A DNA stretch of 64,000 nucleotides, from NCBI RefSeq assembly GCF_004340465.1, contig NZ_SLVV01000007.1, forward strand, positions 216,651 through 280,650, read 5' to 3'. Numbering within the stretch: the first letter of the stretch is position 1; each line of letters opens with the position of its first letter. The notes under the pieces were generated by a model. It did not search any database. It had not been told where the DNA came from and saw only the letters and a list, made by a program, of their open reading frames with translations. This document shows positions 20,730 to 31,627 of this stretch, in pieces. The position numbers and the translations under genes were made by a program. This DNA is from Mesobacillus foraminis (lineage in GTDB: Bacteria; Bacillota; Bacilli; Bacillales; Cytobacillaceae).

Positions 20730-22439
20730 TTGAGTTGGACGGGGATCGCCTTATTCGTACAGCTTTTTTTTGGCATCGTCATTGGGCTGTATTTTTGGAA
20801 CTTATTGAAAAATCAGCGTACACAAAAAGTCTCTATAGACCGTGAATCAAAGAAAGAAATGGAACAGTTGAAAAAGATGAGATCCATCTCTCTGAGTGAA
20901 CCGCTTTCTGAAAAAGTCAGGCCGTCAAGCTTCAAAGATATTGTAGGCCAGGAAGATGGAATCAAAGCATTAAAGGCCGCACTATGCGGACCAAATCCTC
21001 AGCATGTCATTATTTATGGGCCTCCGGGGGTTGGGAAGACAGCTGCAGCAAGGCTGGTTCTTGAAGAAGCAAAAAAGAATCAAAGATCACCTTTTAAGCC
21101 TTCATCCGTTTTTGTGGAGCTTGATGCAACAACAGCAAGGTTCGATGAGCGGGGAATTGCAGACCCATTGATTGGTTCCGTGCATGATCCTATTTATCAA
21201 GGGGCGGGAGCCATGGGACAGGCTGGCATCCCACAGCCTAAACAAGGTGCGGTGACCAATGCTCACGGCGGAGTCCTGTTCATTGATGAAATTGGGGAGC
21301 TTCATCCGATTCAAATGAATAAGCTTTTAAAAGTCCTTGAAGACAGGAAGGTTTTTCTTGAAAGCGCTTATTACAGTGAGGAAAATGCCCAAATCCCTAC
21401 ACATATACATGATATTTTTAAAAATGGCCTTCCAGCTGATTTCCGGCTTGTGGGAGCCACAACGAGGACACCCAGTGAAATTCCTCCTGCTATTAGATCC
21501 AGATGTATGGAAGTATTCTTCAGAGAATTGTCCCAAGAAGAAATCTCTGATGTAGCACGGAATGCTGCAGAGAAGATTAACTTAGAAATGAGCAGCACTG
21601 CGATTGAAATCTTATCAAATTACGCCCGAAATGGACGGGAAGCGGTAAATATGGTCCAGATTGCAGCTGGGCTGGCAATCACAGAAGGCAGAAACTTCAT
21701 TAAAGAGGAAGAGGTTGAATGGGTGGTCCATTCCAGCCAGCTGACTCCAAGAATGGAGAGAAGGATAAATGAAAAAGCAGCCGTGGGGCTTGTAAACGGA
21801 TTGGCCGTATACGGGCCGAACACGGGAGCACTGCTAGAAATTGAAGTGACAGTCATCCCGGCAAAAGAAAAAGGGTCCATCAATATTACCGGCATAGTTG
21901 AAGAAGAAAGCATCGGCGGACAAGGGAAGTCGATCAGAAGAAAAAGTATGGCAAGAGGGTCCATTGAAAATGTCATTACTGTCCTCCGCTCGATGGGAGT
22001 GCCAGCGGACGAGTATGACATTCATGTCAATTTCCCTGGCGGAACTCCGATCGATGGTCCATCCGCAGGAATTGCAATGGCAACGGGAATTTACTCAGCC
22101 ATCTATAAAATTCCGACAAACCATACTGTAGCCATGACGGGAGAAATCAGCATTCATGGAAATGTTAAGCCAATTGGCGGGGTTTATCCAAAAGTGAAGG
22201 CTGCCAAGAAGGCAGGCGCAAAAAAGGTGATCATTCCAAAGGATAACGTCCAGTCTATTCTTCAGGAAATTAAGGGGATAGAAATTATTCCAGTCAGCCA
22301 TCTCGACGAGGTGTTTGATATAGCTCTGGTAAGAGAGGATGCCAGCAGAGAATCGATTATTTCAGCCACGCATGATAACAGAGAGCAAATTCTGTCTGCA
22401 TCTGACTTGAATGAAAAGGAGAGCAACCTAGGCGGATAA
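20730..22439 (+). CDS. lonB: LonB, forespore ATP-dependent Lon-type protease
   Basis: Sporulation-specific Lon protease with a membrane anchor. The 569-residue protein has a predicted N-terminal transmembrane helix (residues about 5-24, hydrophobic from IALFVQLFFGIVIGLYFW). The AAA+ ATPase follows, with Walker A GPPGVGKT near 95 and Walker B VLFIDEIGE. The C-terminal Lon protease domain has catalytic Ser445 (DGPSAG) and Lys488 (GGVYPKVKAAKKAG). It lacks the large N-terminal Lon domain of LonA. TTG start at 20730 after CAGGAGGG. A SigF promoter upstream predicts forespore expression; a terminator separates it from lonA. Confidence 0.95.
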   Translation: MSWTGIALFVQLFFGIVIGLYFWNLLKNQRTQKVSIDRESKKEMEQLKKMRSISLSEPLSEKVRPSSFKDIVGQEDGIKALKAALCGPNPQHVIIYGPPGVGKTAAARLVLEEAKKNQRSPFKPSSVFVELDATTARFDERGIADPLIGSVHDPIYQGAGAMGQAGIPQPKQGAVTNAHGGVLFIDEIGELHPIQMNKLLKVLEDRKVFLESAYYSEENAQIPTHIHDIFKNGLPADFRLVGATTRTPSEIPPAIRSRCMEVFFRELSQEEISDVARNAAEKINLEMSSTAIEILSNYARNGREAVNMVQIAAGLAITEGRNFIKEEEVEWVVHSSQLTPRMERRINEKAAVGLVNGLAVYGPNTGALLEIEVTVIPAKEKGSINITGIVEEESIGGQGKSIRRKSMARGSIENVITVLRSMGVPADEYDIHVNFPGGTPIDGPSAGIAMATGIYSAIYKIPTNHTVAMTGEISIHGNVKPIGGVYPKVKAAKKAGAKKVIIPKDNVQSILQEIKGIEIIPVSHLDEVFDIALVREDASRESIISATHDNREQILSASDLNEKESNLGG

Positions 22440-22460
22440 CACCTTGAATAGTGAAAGGAA

Positions 22461-22497
22461 GGTTCCGGTTATTATTTCATAATCGGAACTTTTTTTA
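22461..22497 (+). terminator. Intrinsic terminator after lonB
   Basis: GTTCCGGTTAT (22462-22472) pairs with ATAATCGGAAC (22479-22489) with one wobble, followed by seven to eight T. Confidence 0.88.
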
Positions 22498-22679
22498 TGC
22501 AAATGGAAATAAGTTATCGGGACATATTTTAAAGCCTGAATCTTGATAATATAAATAAAGGAAATTGTTCAATTTGGACATGATTAGGCCAAACTCGTGG
22601 TATTAGACACTAGAAGGCAAATACGATAGAATTGAACAAAGAATCTATGCAACTTATGTTACATATGGAGGTGTAATGA

Positions 22680-25007
22680 ATGGCGGATAACAAAGAGAGA
22701 ACTGTTCCCCTATTGCCGCTTCGTGGTCTTTTGGTCTATCCTACAATGGTCCTTCACCTGGATGTCGGTCGTGAAAAATCCGTCCAGGCTCTTGAAAAGG
22801 CGATGGTTGATGACCATTTGATTTTTTTAACAACTCAAAAAGACATTTCAATAGATGAGCCATCTGAAGAAGATCTTTATCGAATGGGTACTCTGACAAA
22901 GGTCAAGCAAATGCTGAAGCTGCCAAATGGAACGATTCGGGTACTGGTTGAAGGATTGAAGCGTGCAGAAATCGTTGAGTTTTTTGATGAAAAAGATAAT
23001 TTCGCTGCCAGCCTGAAAACGTTTGATGACCGTGAAACGAAAGATGTGGAAGATGAAGCATTGATGAGAACAATGCTGGAGTATTTCGAGCAGTACATAA
23101 AACTGTCAAAGAAAATTTCTGCCGAAACACATACATCAGTCGCGGATATTGAAGAACCAGGCAGGATGGCCGATATCATTTCGTCCCATTTGCCGCTGAA
23201 GCTCAAAGAGAAACAAGAAATTCTCGAGACCCTGGATGAAAAAGAACGAATGAACCGGGTGATCGAGATTATTCACAATGAAAAAGAAGTGCTTAATCTG
23301 GAAAAGAAGATTGGTCAGCGCGTTAAGCGGTCCATGGAGCGTACTCAAAAAGAATACTATCTCCGTGAACAGATGAAAGCAATCCAGAAAGAGCTGGGTG
23401 ATAAAGAAGGAAAGACAGGGGAAGTACAGGAGCTGACCGACAAGATTGAACTTGCCGGCATGCCCGACCATGTAAAGGAAACAGCTTTGAAAGAACTGGA
23501 TCGTTATGAGAAAGTTCCTTCGACATCCGCAGAAAGTGCTGTCATTCGAAATTATATCGAGTGGCTGGTGTCATTGCCTTGGACAAAGGCAACAGAGGAT
23601 GATCTCGATATTCACAAAGCCACAAAAATCTTGAATGAAGAGCATTATGGACTGGAGAAGGTCAAAGAACGGGTGCTGGAATATTTGGCAGTACAGCAGC
23701 TGACCAATTCTTTAAGGGGACCGATTCTTTGTCTGGCCGGGCCTCCGGGGGTAGGGAAAACCAGCCTTGCCAAGTCCATTGCAAAATCGCTTAACAGGAA
23801 TTTTGTACGAATCTCCCTGGGAGGTGTACGTGATGAATCAGAAATTCGCGGCCACCGGAGAACTTATGTCGGTGCAATGCCAGGCAGAATTATCCAGGGG
23901 ATGAAAAAGGCGAGTACCATTAATCCAGTTTTCCTTTTAGATGAAATAGACAAGATGTCCAGTGATTTCAGGGGCGACCCATCGTCTGCCATGCTTGAGG
24001 TGCTGGATCCGGAACAGAACCACAGCTTCAGTGACCATTATATTGAGGAAACCTATGATCTATCCAAAGTAATGTTCATTGCAACTGCCAATAATCTTGG
24101 TACTGTTCCCGGACCTTTGCTGGACCGGATGGAAATTATCAATATTGCAGGCTATACCGAGCTGGAAAAGCTTCATATTGCCAAAGACCATCTGCTTCCC
24201 CGCCAAATAAAGGACCATGGCTTATCAGAATCCCAGCTGCAAATTGAAGAATCGGGCTTCCAGCAAATCATCCGTTACTATACCCGCGAAGCCGGAGTGC
24301 GTTCTTTGGAGCGACAGCTGGCTGCGATTTGCCGGAAAACAGCGAAAATCATTGTTTCGGACACTGAAAAACAGGTGACCGTTAACGCTGAGAATGTGGT
24401 AGAGTTCCTAGGGAAGCCTCGATTCAGATACGGTCAGGCGGAACTCGAAGACCAGGTTGGAGTGGCTACGGGACTTGCTTATACAACTGTTGGCGGAGAT
24501 ACCCTTCAGATAGAAGTTTCCCTTTCTCCTGGCAAAGGCAAATTAGTTTTAACCGGGAAATTAGGGGACGTCATGAAGGAATCCGCACAAGCAGCCTTCA
24601 GCTATGTGCGTTCGAAAACAAAAGAGCTTGGAATTGAAGAGGATTTTCATGAAAAGCTTGATATCCATATCCATGTTCCTGAAGGAGCCACACCAAAAGA
24701 CGGTCCTTCAGCGGGCATTACGATTGCAACAGCCCTCGTTTCAGCTCTGTCTGGACGCCCAATACGCCGTGAGGTCGGCATGACAGGGGAAATTACACTA
24801 CGGGGCCGTGTATTGCCCATCGGCGGTTTGAAGGAAAAAACCTTAAGTGCTCACAGGGCAGGATTGACAAAGATCATTCTCCCGAAAGATAACGAAAAAG
24901 ATATAGATGATATCCCTGAAAGTGTCCGCAATGATTTGGAGTTTGTGCTTGTTTCTCATGTAGATGAAGTGCTTAGCCATGCCCTTGCTGAGGGAATCAG
25001 CCAATGA
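22680..25007 (+). CDS. lonA: ATP-dependent protease La (LonA)
   Basis: Cytoplasmic AAA+ protease that removes misfolded and regulatory proteins. The 775-residue protein shows the N-terminal substrate domain (about 1-200, starting [16 protein letters not shown]), a coiled helical linker, and Walker [10 protein letters not shown] near 355. Walker [10 protein letters not shown] follows, and the C-terminal protease domain has the Ser677 (DGPSAG)-Lys720 (GGLKEK) dyad. ATG at 22680 follows TGGAGGTG. The stop overlaps engB by four bases, so the two are coupled. I see no clear promoter in the 180 bases after the lonB terminator. Confidence 0.98.
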   Translation: MADNKERTVPLLPLRGLLVYPTMVLHLDVGREKSVQALEKAMVDDHLIFLTTQKDISIDEPSEEDLYRMGTLTKVKQMLKLPNGTIRVLVEGLKRAEIVEFFDEKDNFAASLKTFDDRETKDVEDEALMRTMLEYFEQYIKLSKKISAETHTSVADIEEPGRMADIISSHLPLKLKEKQEILETLDEKERMNRVIEIIHNEKEVLNLEKKIGQRVKRSMERTQKEYYLREQMKAIQKELGDKEGKTGEVQELTDKIELAGMPDHVKETALKELDRYEKVPSTSAESAVIRNYIEWLVSLPWTKATEDDLDIHKATKILNEEHYGLEKVKERVLEYLAVQQLTNSLRGPILCLAGPPGVGKTSLAKSIAKSLNRNFVRISLGGVRDESEIRGHRRTYVGAMPGRIIQGMKKASTINPVFLLDEIDKMSSDFRGDPSSAMLEVLDPEQNHSFSDHYIEETYDLSKVMFIATANNLGTVPGPLLDRMEIINIAGYTELEKLHIAKDHLLPRQIKDHGLSESQLQIEESGFQQIIRYYTREAGVRSLERQLAAICRKTAKIIVSDTEKQVTVNAENVVEFLGKPRFRYGQAELEDQVGVATGLAYTTVGGDTLQIEVSLSPGKGKLVLTGKLGDVMKESAQAAFSYVRSKTKELGIEEDFHEKLDIHIHVPEGATPKDGPSAGITIATALVSALSGRPIRREVGMTGEITLRGRVLPIGGLKEKTLSAHRAGLTKIILPKDNEKDIDDIPESVRNDLEFVLVSHVDEVLSHALAEGISQ

Positions 25008-25591
25008 AAGTGACGAATGCAGAAATTGTTATTAGTGCGGTAAGGCCCAGCCAGTATCCGGAAGGGGCCTTGCCGGAATTTGCTTTAGCGGGACGTTCCA
25101 ATGTAGGGAAATCGTCTTTTATCAATAAAATGCTGAATCGGAAGAGTTTAGCAAGGACTTCTTCCAAACCGGGAAAAACGCAGACTCTAAACTTTTACCT
25201 GATAAATGAAATTCTTCATTTTGTGGATGTACCGGGGTATGGATATGCCAAAGTGTCAAAGAAAGAACGGGAAGCATGGGGAAAAATGATTGAAACATAT
25301 ATCACAACCAGGGAACAGCTTAAAGCTGTCCTTTTAATTGTGGATTTGCGCCATCCCCCAACTGCTGATGACAAAATGATGTATGATTTTCTTAAACACT
25401 ATGAAATACCTGTCATTGTCATTGCCACAAAGGCCGATAAGATTCCCAAATCAAAATGGCAAAAGCATTTAAAAATCACTCGTGAAACACTTGATTTCGA
25501 CCCGGAGGATGCGATTGTTCTATTCTCCTCTGAAAGCGGAGAGGGCAAGGATAAAGCCTGGAGTATTCTTCAAGCTTATATGAATAAGTAG
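25004..25591 (+). CDS. engB: Ribosome biogenesis GTPase EngB (YsxC/YihA)
   Basis: Essential small GTPase that assists late 50S subunit assembly. The 195-residue product has the G motifs in order: G1 [10 protein letters not shown] near residue 31-40, G2 around the Thr of GKTQT, G3 DVPGYG near 75, G4 TKADK near 145, and G5 SSESGEGKD near 178. The ATG overlaps the lonA stop (ATGA). A terminator begins seven bases after its stop. The lonA-engB pairing is conserved in Bacillus. Confidence 0.97.
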   Translation: MKVTNAEIVISAVRPSQYPEGALPEFALAGRSNVGKSSFINKMLNRKSLARTSSKPGKTQTLNFYLINEILHFVDVPGYGYAKVSKKEREAWGKMIETYITTREQLKAVLLIVDLRHPPTADDKMMYDFLKHYEIPVIVIATKADKIPKSKWQKHLKITRETLDFDPEDAIVLFSSESGEGKDKAWSILQAYMNK

Positions 25592-25596
25592 GACTG

Positions 25597-25632
25597 AAAA
25601 CCTGATGCTTTTTTATAAGCATCAGGTTTTTC
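25597..25632 (+). terminator. Intrinsic terminator after engB
   Basis: AAAACCTGATGCTT (25597-25610) pairs perfectly with AAGCATCAGGTTTT (25617-25630). Confidence 0.9.
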
Positions 25633-25915
25633 GCTGAGCAGCCGAGTAAGGGAGAGGAGAGGTAGAGCTGTTAAAACGAACTTTGGCGGTGTCATTTATT
25701 ATTATTATGTGGAGAGAAATGAGAACAATCGTAGGGTTTTTTTACGCGGGATGCGGGTATAAATCCGGACAGCATCTTTATAAGGGTAGGCGGGGGTGTC
25801 AGGGCGGAATAAGTGGATGCTGAGACGGAGGTTAGTCCTAGTCCAGAAGTTATTCAAATTGTCTCAGTAAAAGCTTAATGCCTTTTAAGTCAAATGAAGG
25901 AAGATCATTTTTGGT
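25633..25915. other. Intergenic region without recognised gene
   Basis: About 280 bases between the convergent ends of engB and the minus-strand membrane gene. The + strand is purine-rich (many GGAG, GGGG and GAGG strings). A frame of some 45 codons is open around 25668-25805 but has no start codon paired with a ribosome site. I see no RNA motif I recognise. Confidence 0.4.
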
Positions 25916-25947
25916 AAAAAAAGACAAGGGTTTTGCCGCCCCTGTCT
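25916..25947 (-). terminator. Intrinsic terminator of the minus-strand membrane gene
   Basis: Read on the minus strand: AGACAGGG, a loop, CCCTTGTCT with one bulge, then six T. It lies just past the stop of the gene at 25956-26441. Confidence 0.8.
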
Positions 25948-25955
25948 CTAGTGAC

Positions 25956-26441
25956 CTATTTTCTTTTCATAAGCAACAGATATACTCCAATCAGGATCAG
26001 TGCAGCCGGCCAAAAATTCCATAATGTCGAGATACCATTTTCCATTGTTTCCAGCCACGCGGAAATTCGATCATAAAAAAGCAGCAGTCCGGCCAGAATA
26101 AGAAAGAGAATCCCGTTAAACAGTCCGGTTCCCGTTTTTTGATAACGGAGCAGGAAGCCCAGAGCCATAATTAATATAAAAGCTCCCATATGATCCGGCC
26201 AAACCTCCAGCTTGTCGACGATGTGAAGATGCATGCCGAAACCAAATAGAATCACTCCAGGGAAAATGGCTTCATAATCCTTTCCCCAATAGCCCTGAAC
26301 CAAGAAGGCAGTACCGGAAATGACCATAAGGGTCGGCCAGGTTTGAAAATCTGAAAACATCGTGTATTCAGCCTGCTGCAGATAATAGTAAATTCCAAAT
26401 CCAATTAATATGATTCCTGGGATAATCCTCTGATTTTTCAT
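25956..26441 (-). CDS. Small membrane protein, LiaI/LiaF-like TM region
   Basis: A 161-residue polytopic protein of unknown function. Hydrophobic segments can be seen at about 7-22, 37-52, 62-75, 88-103, 111-125 and 142-157, some arranged as short paired helices. The repeated pattern IIPGIILIGFGIYYYL / IFPGVILFGFGMHLHI / FWPAALILIGVYLLLM resembles the LiaI-LiaF-type transmembrane region found in Bacillus envelope-stress proteins. The position between engB and hemA matches the B. subtilis gene ysxD. A modest ribosome site (GGAAGTGGTGAAG) precedes its ATG. It is one of the few genes reading against the rest of the window and has its own terminator. Confidence 0.75.
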   Translation of the reverse strand: MKNQRIIPGIILIGFGIYYYLQQAEYTMFSDFQTWPTLMVISGTAFLVQGYWGKDYEAIFPGVILFGFGMHLHIVDKLEVWPDHMGAFILIMALGFLLRYQKTGTGLFNGILFLILAGLLLFYDRISAWLETMENGISTLWNFWPAALILIGVYLLLMKRK

Positions 26442-26690
26442 ACTTCACCACTTCCAGTAAGGCTAACTTGAATTTATGTCGAATTTTTGGTACGGTACAT
26501 AAGGAGATAATTTTGATATTCGTACTGTTTTATTTAACCAGATTCAAGTGTTCTCTTGCAATCGATTTAAATAAATAGATTGATTAAAAATCTTTCATTA
26601 GATGTTCACAATTAGAGAGAAATTATTCTAAGAAAGAATGCTATCATTAATATAGCTTTGTCATTTTTGTATGGGGGTGTCAATTTCAGA

Positions 26691-28037
26691 ATGCATATCA
26701 TAGTTGTTGGTCTTAATTATAAAACAGCCCCTGTTGAAATCCGCGAAAAGCTGACATTTAACGAGGCAAATTTACGGGATGCCATGAAGCAGCTTCAGAA
26801 TAAAAAGAGCGTTCTTGAAAATGTTATTTTATCAACTTGTAACCGTACGGAAATCTATGCAGTTGTGGATCAGCTCCACACTGGCCGATATTATATAAAA
26901 GAGTTTTTATCCGATTGGTTTGGGATAGAGCAGGGGGAATTTTCTCCTTTCTTGTTCGTATATGAGCAAGATGGCGCGATTGAACACCTCTTTAAAGTCG
27001 CCTGCGGTCTGAACTCCATGGTACTCGGGGAAACACAGATTCTTGGACAAGTACGTTCGAGCTTTCTGATGGCCCAGGAAGAAAAGACTACCGGCACCGT
27101 TTTCAACCAGCTATTTAAACAGGCTGTTACGATCGCCAAACGCGGCCATTCAGAGACTGAGATCGGAGCCAATGCGGTATCCGTGAGTTATGCTGCTGTT
27201 GAGCTGGCCAAGAAGATTTTTGGTTCTCTCAATAATAAGCATGTCCTGATTCTTGGGGCTGGCAAAATGGGAGAATTGGCGATTCAGAATCTCCATGCCA
27301 ATGGTGCAAGGAAGGTCACTGTCATAAACAGGACCTACAAAAAAGCGGAGGATCTTGCCAGTCGCTTTGCCGGCGAAGCCAAAACAATCAAAGAATTGGA
27401 AACAGGGCTGGCAGAGGCCGATATTCTGATCAGTTCCACTGGGGCAAAAGATTTTGTTGTTACAAAAAATATGGTGCAGTCAGTTGCAAAATCCAGAAAA
27501 GGCAAACCGCTGTTCATGGTGGACATTGCAGTGCCGCGCGACCTTGACCCTGCCATTGCTGAATTAGAAGATGTGTTCCTCTATGACATAGATGATCTCG
27601 AAGGAATCGTGGAGGCCAATCTGCAGGAACGCAAAATAGCTGCCGAAAAGATCCTGCTATTGATTGAAGAAGAAATTGTTCTCTTCAAACAATGGCTGAA
27701 TACACTCGGTGTCGTTCCTGTCATATCAGCTCTTAGGGTAAAGGCGCTTGAAATTCAGCAGGGAACGATGGAAAGCATTGAACGGAAGCTTCCCCATCTG
27801 ACGGCGCGGGACCTTAAGGTCTTGAACAAACATACTAAAAGCATCATTAATCAGATGCTAAAAGATCCAATTCTTCAGGCGAAGGAGCTGTCAGCCAGAA
27901 AAGATGCTGAGGAAGCCCTTGATCTGTTTATGAAAATATTTAATATTGAGCAGCTTGTTGCTGAACAGCATGGTGCGAAAACTGTTGAAAAAAAGCAGGC
28001 CGCTGGCCAGGTGCCTCAGGCTTCTTTTCAATCATAA
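26691..28037 (+). CDS. hemA: Glutamyl-tRNA reductase
   Basis: First step of the C5 tetrapyrrole pathway: NADPH reduction of Glu-tRNA to glutamate-1-semialdehyde. The 448-residue protein opens [20 protein letters not shown]. It has the catalytic Cys50 in [31 protein letters not shown], and the NADPH-binding GAGKMGELA near 190. A helical dimerisation domain lies at the C-terminus. ATG 26691 is preferred to the GTG-like extension from 26658; GGGGGTG lies 12-14 bases upstream, so spacing is slightly long. It heads the hemAXCDBL operon. Confidence 0.97.
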   Translation: MHIIVVGLNYKTAPVEIREKLTFNEANLRDAMKQLQNKKSVLENVILSTCNRTEIYAVVDQLHTGRYYIKEFLSDWFGIEQGEFSPFLFVYEQDGAIEHLFKVACGLNSMVLGETQILGQVRSSFLMAQEEKTTGTVFNQLFKQAVTIAKRGHSETEIGANAVSVSYAAVELAKKIFGSLNNKHVLILGAGKMGELAIQNLHANGARKVTVINRTYKKAEDLASRFAGEAKTIKELETGLAEADILISSTGAKDFVVTKNMVQSVAKSRKGKPLFMVDIAVPRDLDPAIAELEDVFLYDIDDLEGIVEANLQERKIAAEKILLLIEEEIVLFKQWLNTLGVVPVISALRVKALEIQQGTMESIERKLPHLTARDLKVLNKHTKSIINQMLKDPILQAKELSARKDAEEALDLFMKIFNIEQLVAEQHGAKTVEKKQAAGQVPQASFQS

Positions 28038-28050
28038 GTGAGGTTCCGGC

Positions 28051-28884
28051 ATGAGTGATATTTTCATGACCCGTCTTCATGAGCTGACCATTGTGGTTTA
28101 TGCAGCAAGCGTGCTTCTGTATTTTATCGACTTCCTTAATAGTAACCGGAAGGTAAACCAAGTTGCCTTCTGGTTACTTGCATTTGTATGGGTTTTGCAA
28201 ACGCTTTTCCTGTTTTTTTATGTGGTTGAGGTGAGGCGTTTTCCTGTACTTACCCTCTTTGAAGGATTGTACTTTTATTCCTGGGTGCTGGTTACTTTAT
28301 CACTTGCAATCAACCGTTTGCTAAAGGTAGATTTAATCGTTTTTTTTACCAACGTCCTAGGGTTTATCATTATGGCCATACATACCTTTGCGCCGGCTGA
28401 TTACGGATCAAACGTCATGTCAGAACAGCTTATTTCAGAATTGCTTCTTATCCATATTACAATGGCCATTCTGTCCTATGGAGCTTTTTCCATTTCCTTT
28501 GTTTTTTCACTTCTTTATTTAATTCAATACGATTTATTGAAGCGAAAAAAGTGGGGAAGGCTTCTCCGAAGGATTGCAGATCTGTCCAAATTGGAGCAAT
28601 TGTCATATTTACTGAATGTCATAGGTGTTCCCATGCTCCTGCTAAGTCTCGTCCTTGGTCTGCAATGGGCCTGGATAAAACTGCCGGACATGGCTTGGTA
28701 TGATGCAAAAATAATTGGCTCCTTTGTTGTTTTGGCGGCATATAGTGCCTACTTGTATCTGCGGGTAGCACGGGGCATGTATGGAAAATCACTGGCTCTT
28801 TTAAATGCGGCATCATTTTTAATAGTATTAATCAACTTTTTCTTATTTGGGCAATTATCATCTTTTCATTTATGGTACGAGTAA
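28051..28884 (+). CDS. hemX: HemX, CcsA-type membrane protein
   Basis: Integral membrane protein of the cytochrome c assembly (CcsA/ResC) family. In B. subtilis HemX lowers the amount of HemA protein. The 277-residue product has about eight hydrophobic helices with the family pattern, for example LTIVVYAASVLLYFIDF, VLILHITMAILSYGAFS-like sequence near residue 130-150, and a conserved tryptophan-containing WAWIKLP near 210. It lies 13 bases after hemA and 15 before hemC with good ribosome sites, so it is part of the operon. Confidence 0.9.
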   Translation: MSDIFMTRLHELTIVVYAASVLLYFIDFLNSNRKVNQVAFWLLAFVWVLQTLFLFFYVVEVRRFPVLTLFEGLYFYSWVLVTLSLAINRLLKVDLIVFFTNVLGFIIMAIHTFAPADYGSNVMSEQLISELLLIHITMAILSYGAFSISFVFSLLYLIQYDLLKRKKWGRLLRRIADLSKLEQLSYLLNVIGVPMLLLSLVLGLQWAWIKLPDMAWYDAKIIGSFVVLAAYSAYLYLRVARGMYGKSLALLNAASFLIVLINFFLFGQLSSFHLWYE

Positions 28885-28899
28885 TTAAGGAGGATCTTC

Positions 28900-29835
28900 A
28901 TGAGAACAATCATTGTAGGATCAAGACGGAGCAAACTGGCTTTAACACAGACAAACTGGGTCATCAATCAATTAAAGGAACTAGGCGCGCCGTTTGACTT
29001 TAGAGTTGAGGAGATTGTGACAAAGGGCGACAAAATCCTCGATGTCACACTTTCGAAGGTTGGGGGAAAGGGCCTTTTTGTTAAAGAAATCGAGCAGGCG
29101 ATGCTGGATAAAAATATAGATATGGCTGTCCATAGTATGAAAGACATGCCTGCTGTATTGCCGGAGGGACTGGTGATCGGCTCTGTACCAAATCGTGAGG
29201 ACCATCGTGATGTGCTGATATCAAATGGCCATATCCCTTTTGACCAGCTCAAAGAAGGAGCGGTAGTCGGAACAAGCAGTCTTCGCCGAAGTGCACAGCT
29301 TCTAGCAAGGCGCCCTGACCTTGAAATCAAATGGATAAGAGGAAATATTGATACGAGGATTGCCAAGCTGCAGACTGGCGAGTATGATGCCATTATCCTC
29401 GCTGCGGCCGGTTTGAAGAGGATGGGCTGGGCAGCTGAAACGATAACAGAATTCATTGATCCTGATATTTGCATCCCTGCTGTGGGACAGGGAGCTCTTT
29501 CGATTGAATGCCGCGGGGATGACGATGAGCTCCTGGAATGGCTAGGTAGGTTCACCTCCGGCAGGACGGCTGCAGCTGTTCAGGCAGAACGGACTTTCCT
29601 TGGGAAAATGGAAGGCGGCTGCCAGGTGCCGATTGCTGGGTATGCCTCAGTCAATCAACAGGAAGAGATTATTTTAACCGTTCTGGTTGGGTCACCTGAT
29701 GGAAAGGTTATATTAAAAGAGATGGTAACGGGCACCGATCCTTTAAAAGTTGGAGAGCTAGCTGCTGAAAAGCTGACCGCGCTTGGGGCCAAGGACCTGA
29801 TCGATGAAGTTAAGCGGGAGCTGGATTCTGAGTGA
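28900..29835 (+). CDS. hemC: Hydroxymethylbilane synthase (porphobilinogen deaminase)
   Basis: Polymerises four porphobilinogens to hydroxymethylbilane. The 311-residue protein has [18 protein letters not shown] at the N-terminus, the catalytic Asp region VHSMKDMPA near 77-85, and substrate arginines in [12 protein letters not shown] and RGNIDTR. Cys241 in GGCQVPI carries the dipyrromethane cofactor. AAGGAGG precedes the ATG. The stop overlaps the GTG of hemD by four bases (GTGA). Confidence 0.97.
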   Translation: MRTIIVGSRRSKLALTQTNWVINQLKELGAPFDFRVEEIVTKGDKILDVTLSKVGGKGLFVKEIEQAMLDKNIDMAVHSMKDMPAVLPEGLVIGSVPNREDHRDVLISNGHIPFDQLKEGAVVGTSSLRRSAQLLARRPDLEIKWIRGNIDTRIAKLQTGEYDAIILAAAGLKRMGWAAETITEFIDPDICIPAVGQGALSIECRGDDDELLEWLGRFTSGRTAAAVQAERTFLGKMEGGCQVPIAGYASVNQQEEIILTVLVGSPDGKVILKEMVTGTDPLKVGELAAEKLTALGAKDLIDEVKRELDSE

Positions 29836-30596
29836 GTCCTGCTCCCCTGCAAAATAAAAGGATAATGGTTCCAAGAGGAGCAAAACAGGCTGCATCCTTT
29901 TCATCGCTGGTTAGAAAATTGGGAGGCATCCCTGTTGAAATTCCATTGATTGCTTTCAGGCCGGTTCCAATGTCTCAGACTATAATGCGTGTTTTGGAGC
30001 AAATACATACCTATAACTGGATAATTTTTACTAGCTCTGTAACGGTCGAGACGTTTTTTTCTTTTTATGGCAGCGGAAAAGGCCTTCCTAAGGTTGCTGT
30101 CATTGGTGATAAAACAAAGGAAGCTGCCGAAAGGGAAAATATTCCTGTCGAGTTTGCACCGCAGGAATTTGTGGCAGAAGGATTTGTAAAAGAGTTTTTG
30201 CACCATGTAAGCGAAGGGGCAAGGGTCCTTATCCCCAAAGGGAATTTAGCAAGGGAATACATTGCTTCATCACTTGTGGAAAAAGGGGCCCATGTCGATG
30301 AACTTATCATCTATGAAACCTATATGCCTGAGGAAAGCAAATCCAGGCTTGCAAACATCCTTTTAGAAGGAGAACTGGATATCCTTGCTTTCACAAGTCC
30401 ATCAACCATCGACCATTTCATTGAAACAGTGAAAGGACAGCAGCTGGAATCGGTTATCGACCAATGTGTGATTGCTTGTATTGGACCGGTTTCCAGAAAA
30501 AGAGCTGAGCAATATGGACTTACGGTCCATGCTTGTCCCAAAAGGTATACAGCAGCAGATATGCTCGACAGTATCATTGAATACTTAAATAAGTAA
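29832..30596 (+). CDS. hemD: Uroporphyrinogen-III synthase
   Basis: Cyclises hydroxymethylbilane to uroporphyrinogen III with inversion of ring D. The 254-residue protein has the poorly conserved two-domain fold. Segments that support the call are [32 protein letters not shown] near residue 58, and the strongest signature, [16 protein letters not shown], with [18 protein letters not shown] near the C-terminus. GTG at 29832 is coupled to the hemC stop. The operon context makes the call secure. Confidence 0.94.
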   Translation: MSPAPLQNKRIMVPRGAKQAASFSSLVRKLGGIPVEIPLIAFRPVPMSQTIMRVLEQIHTYNWIIFTSSVTVETFFSFYGSGKGLPKVAVIGDKTKEAAERENIPVEFAPQEFVAEGFVKEFLHHVSEGARVLIPKGNLAREYIASSLVEKGAHVDELIIYETYMPEESKSRLANILLEGELDILAFTSPSTIDHFIETVKGQQLESVIDQCVIACIGPVSRKRAEQYGLTVHACPKRYTAADMLDSIIEYLNK

Positions 30597-30616
30597 TGCT
30601 AATTGGAGGAGTAAAC

Positions 30617-31597
30617 ATGAATGATTTACAATTCTCTCGTCATCGTCGCCTTCGCAGTACGGCGTCAATCCGATCCCTTGTCAGGGAAAATCACCTTCGG
30701 ACGGATGATTTAATTTATCCATTATTTGTGGTGGAAGGCGAGGGTGTACGGAACGAGGTTTCTTCAATGCCGGGAGTCTATCATTTGTCAATAGACAACC
30801 TAAGAGCCGAAATGGATGAAGTAGTCCAGCTGGGCATTAAGTCAGTTTTGTTGTTCGGTGTCCCGGACGAAAAGGATGAATGCGGCACTCAAGCCTATCA
30901 TGAACATGGAATTGTCCAAGTGGCAACCCGATTTATTAAGGAACATTTTCCAGAGGTTGTGGTTATTGCTGATACATGCCTTTGTGAATATACAAGCCAC
31001 GGGCACTGCGGTGTAATCGAAAATGGCAACGTGAAGAATGACCCTTCCCTCGAGCTCCTGGTTAAAACAGCGGTAAGTCAGGCACAGGCCGGAGCGGATA
31101 TTATTGCGCCGTCCAACATGATGGATGGCTTTGTCGCTGCCATTCGGGCTGGCCTGGATGAAGCTGGATTTGAGGACATTCCGGTGATGTCCTATGCAGT
31201 AAAATATGCTTCCGCTTTCTATGGCCCCTTCCGTGAGGCAGCCGAAAGCACACCGCAATTCGGGGACCGCAAAAGCTATCAAATGGATCCGGCGAACCGT
31301 CTGGAAGCCATGCGGGAAGCGGAATCCGACGTGGCTGAAGGTGCTGATTTCCTTATTGTAAAGCCAGGCATGCCATATTTGGACATTGTCCGGGATGTAA
31401 AGAACAACTTTAATCTTCCTGTTGTCATCTACAATGTCAGTGGAGAATACTCGATGGTAAAAGCTGCGGCTCAGAACGGCTGGATAGACGAACGAGGCAT
31501 TGTGATGGAAATGCTTACAGGCATGAAACGTGCGGGTGCCGACCTTATCATTACTTATCATGCAAAAGATGCCGCCCGCTGGCTAAAGGAACAGTAA
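30617..31597 (+). CDS. hemB: Porphobilinogen synthase (ALA dehydratase)
   Basis: Condenses two 5-aminolevulinates into porphobilinogen. The 326-residue enzyme has the zinc-type metal site [14 protein letters not shown] with three cysteines near residue 118-130. Schiff-base lysines lie in [15 protein letters not shown] (about 195) and in [11 protein letters not shown] (about 250). ATG at 30617 follows TTGGAGGAG at ideal distance; the ATG at 30596 would lie on the hemD stop and lacks a ribosome site. The next gene, hemL, follows after 30 bases. Confidence 0.97.
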   Translation: MNDLQFSRHRRLRSTASIRSLVRENHLRTDDLIYPLFVVEGEGVRNEVSSMPGVYHLSIDNLRAEMDEVVQLGIKSVLLFGVPDEKDECGTQAYHEHGIVQVATRFIKEHFPEVVVIADTCLCEYTSHGHCGVIENGNVKNDPSLELLVKTAVSQAQAGADIIAPSNMMDGFVAAIRAGLDEAGFEDIPVMSYAVKYASAFYGPFREAAESTPQFGDRKSYQMDPANRLEAMREAESDVAEGADFLIVKPGMPYLDIVRDVKNNFNLPVVIYNVSGEYSMVKAAAQNGWIDERGIVMEMLTGMKRAGADLIITYHAKDAARWLKEQ

Positions 31598-31627
31598 TAT
31601 TGTTTAACCCAGAAGGGAGTTTTTTGG

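Noticed and set aside
26622..26642. ATTCT-AAGAA-AGAAT inverted repeat before hemA considered as a PerR box
   Set aside because: Does not fit the PerR consensus TTATAATnATTATAA well enough; left unassigned.
28968..29555. Minus-strand frame of 195 codons opposite hemC, and similar one opposite mreB (44466-45035)
   Set aside because: Shadows of conserved genes; low-complexity Ser-rich translation typical of antisense frames.
30842..31561. Minus-strand frame of 239 codons opposite hemB
   Set aside because: Entirely inside a conserved gene on the other strand, no start signal, no recognisable domain.
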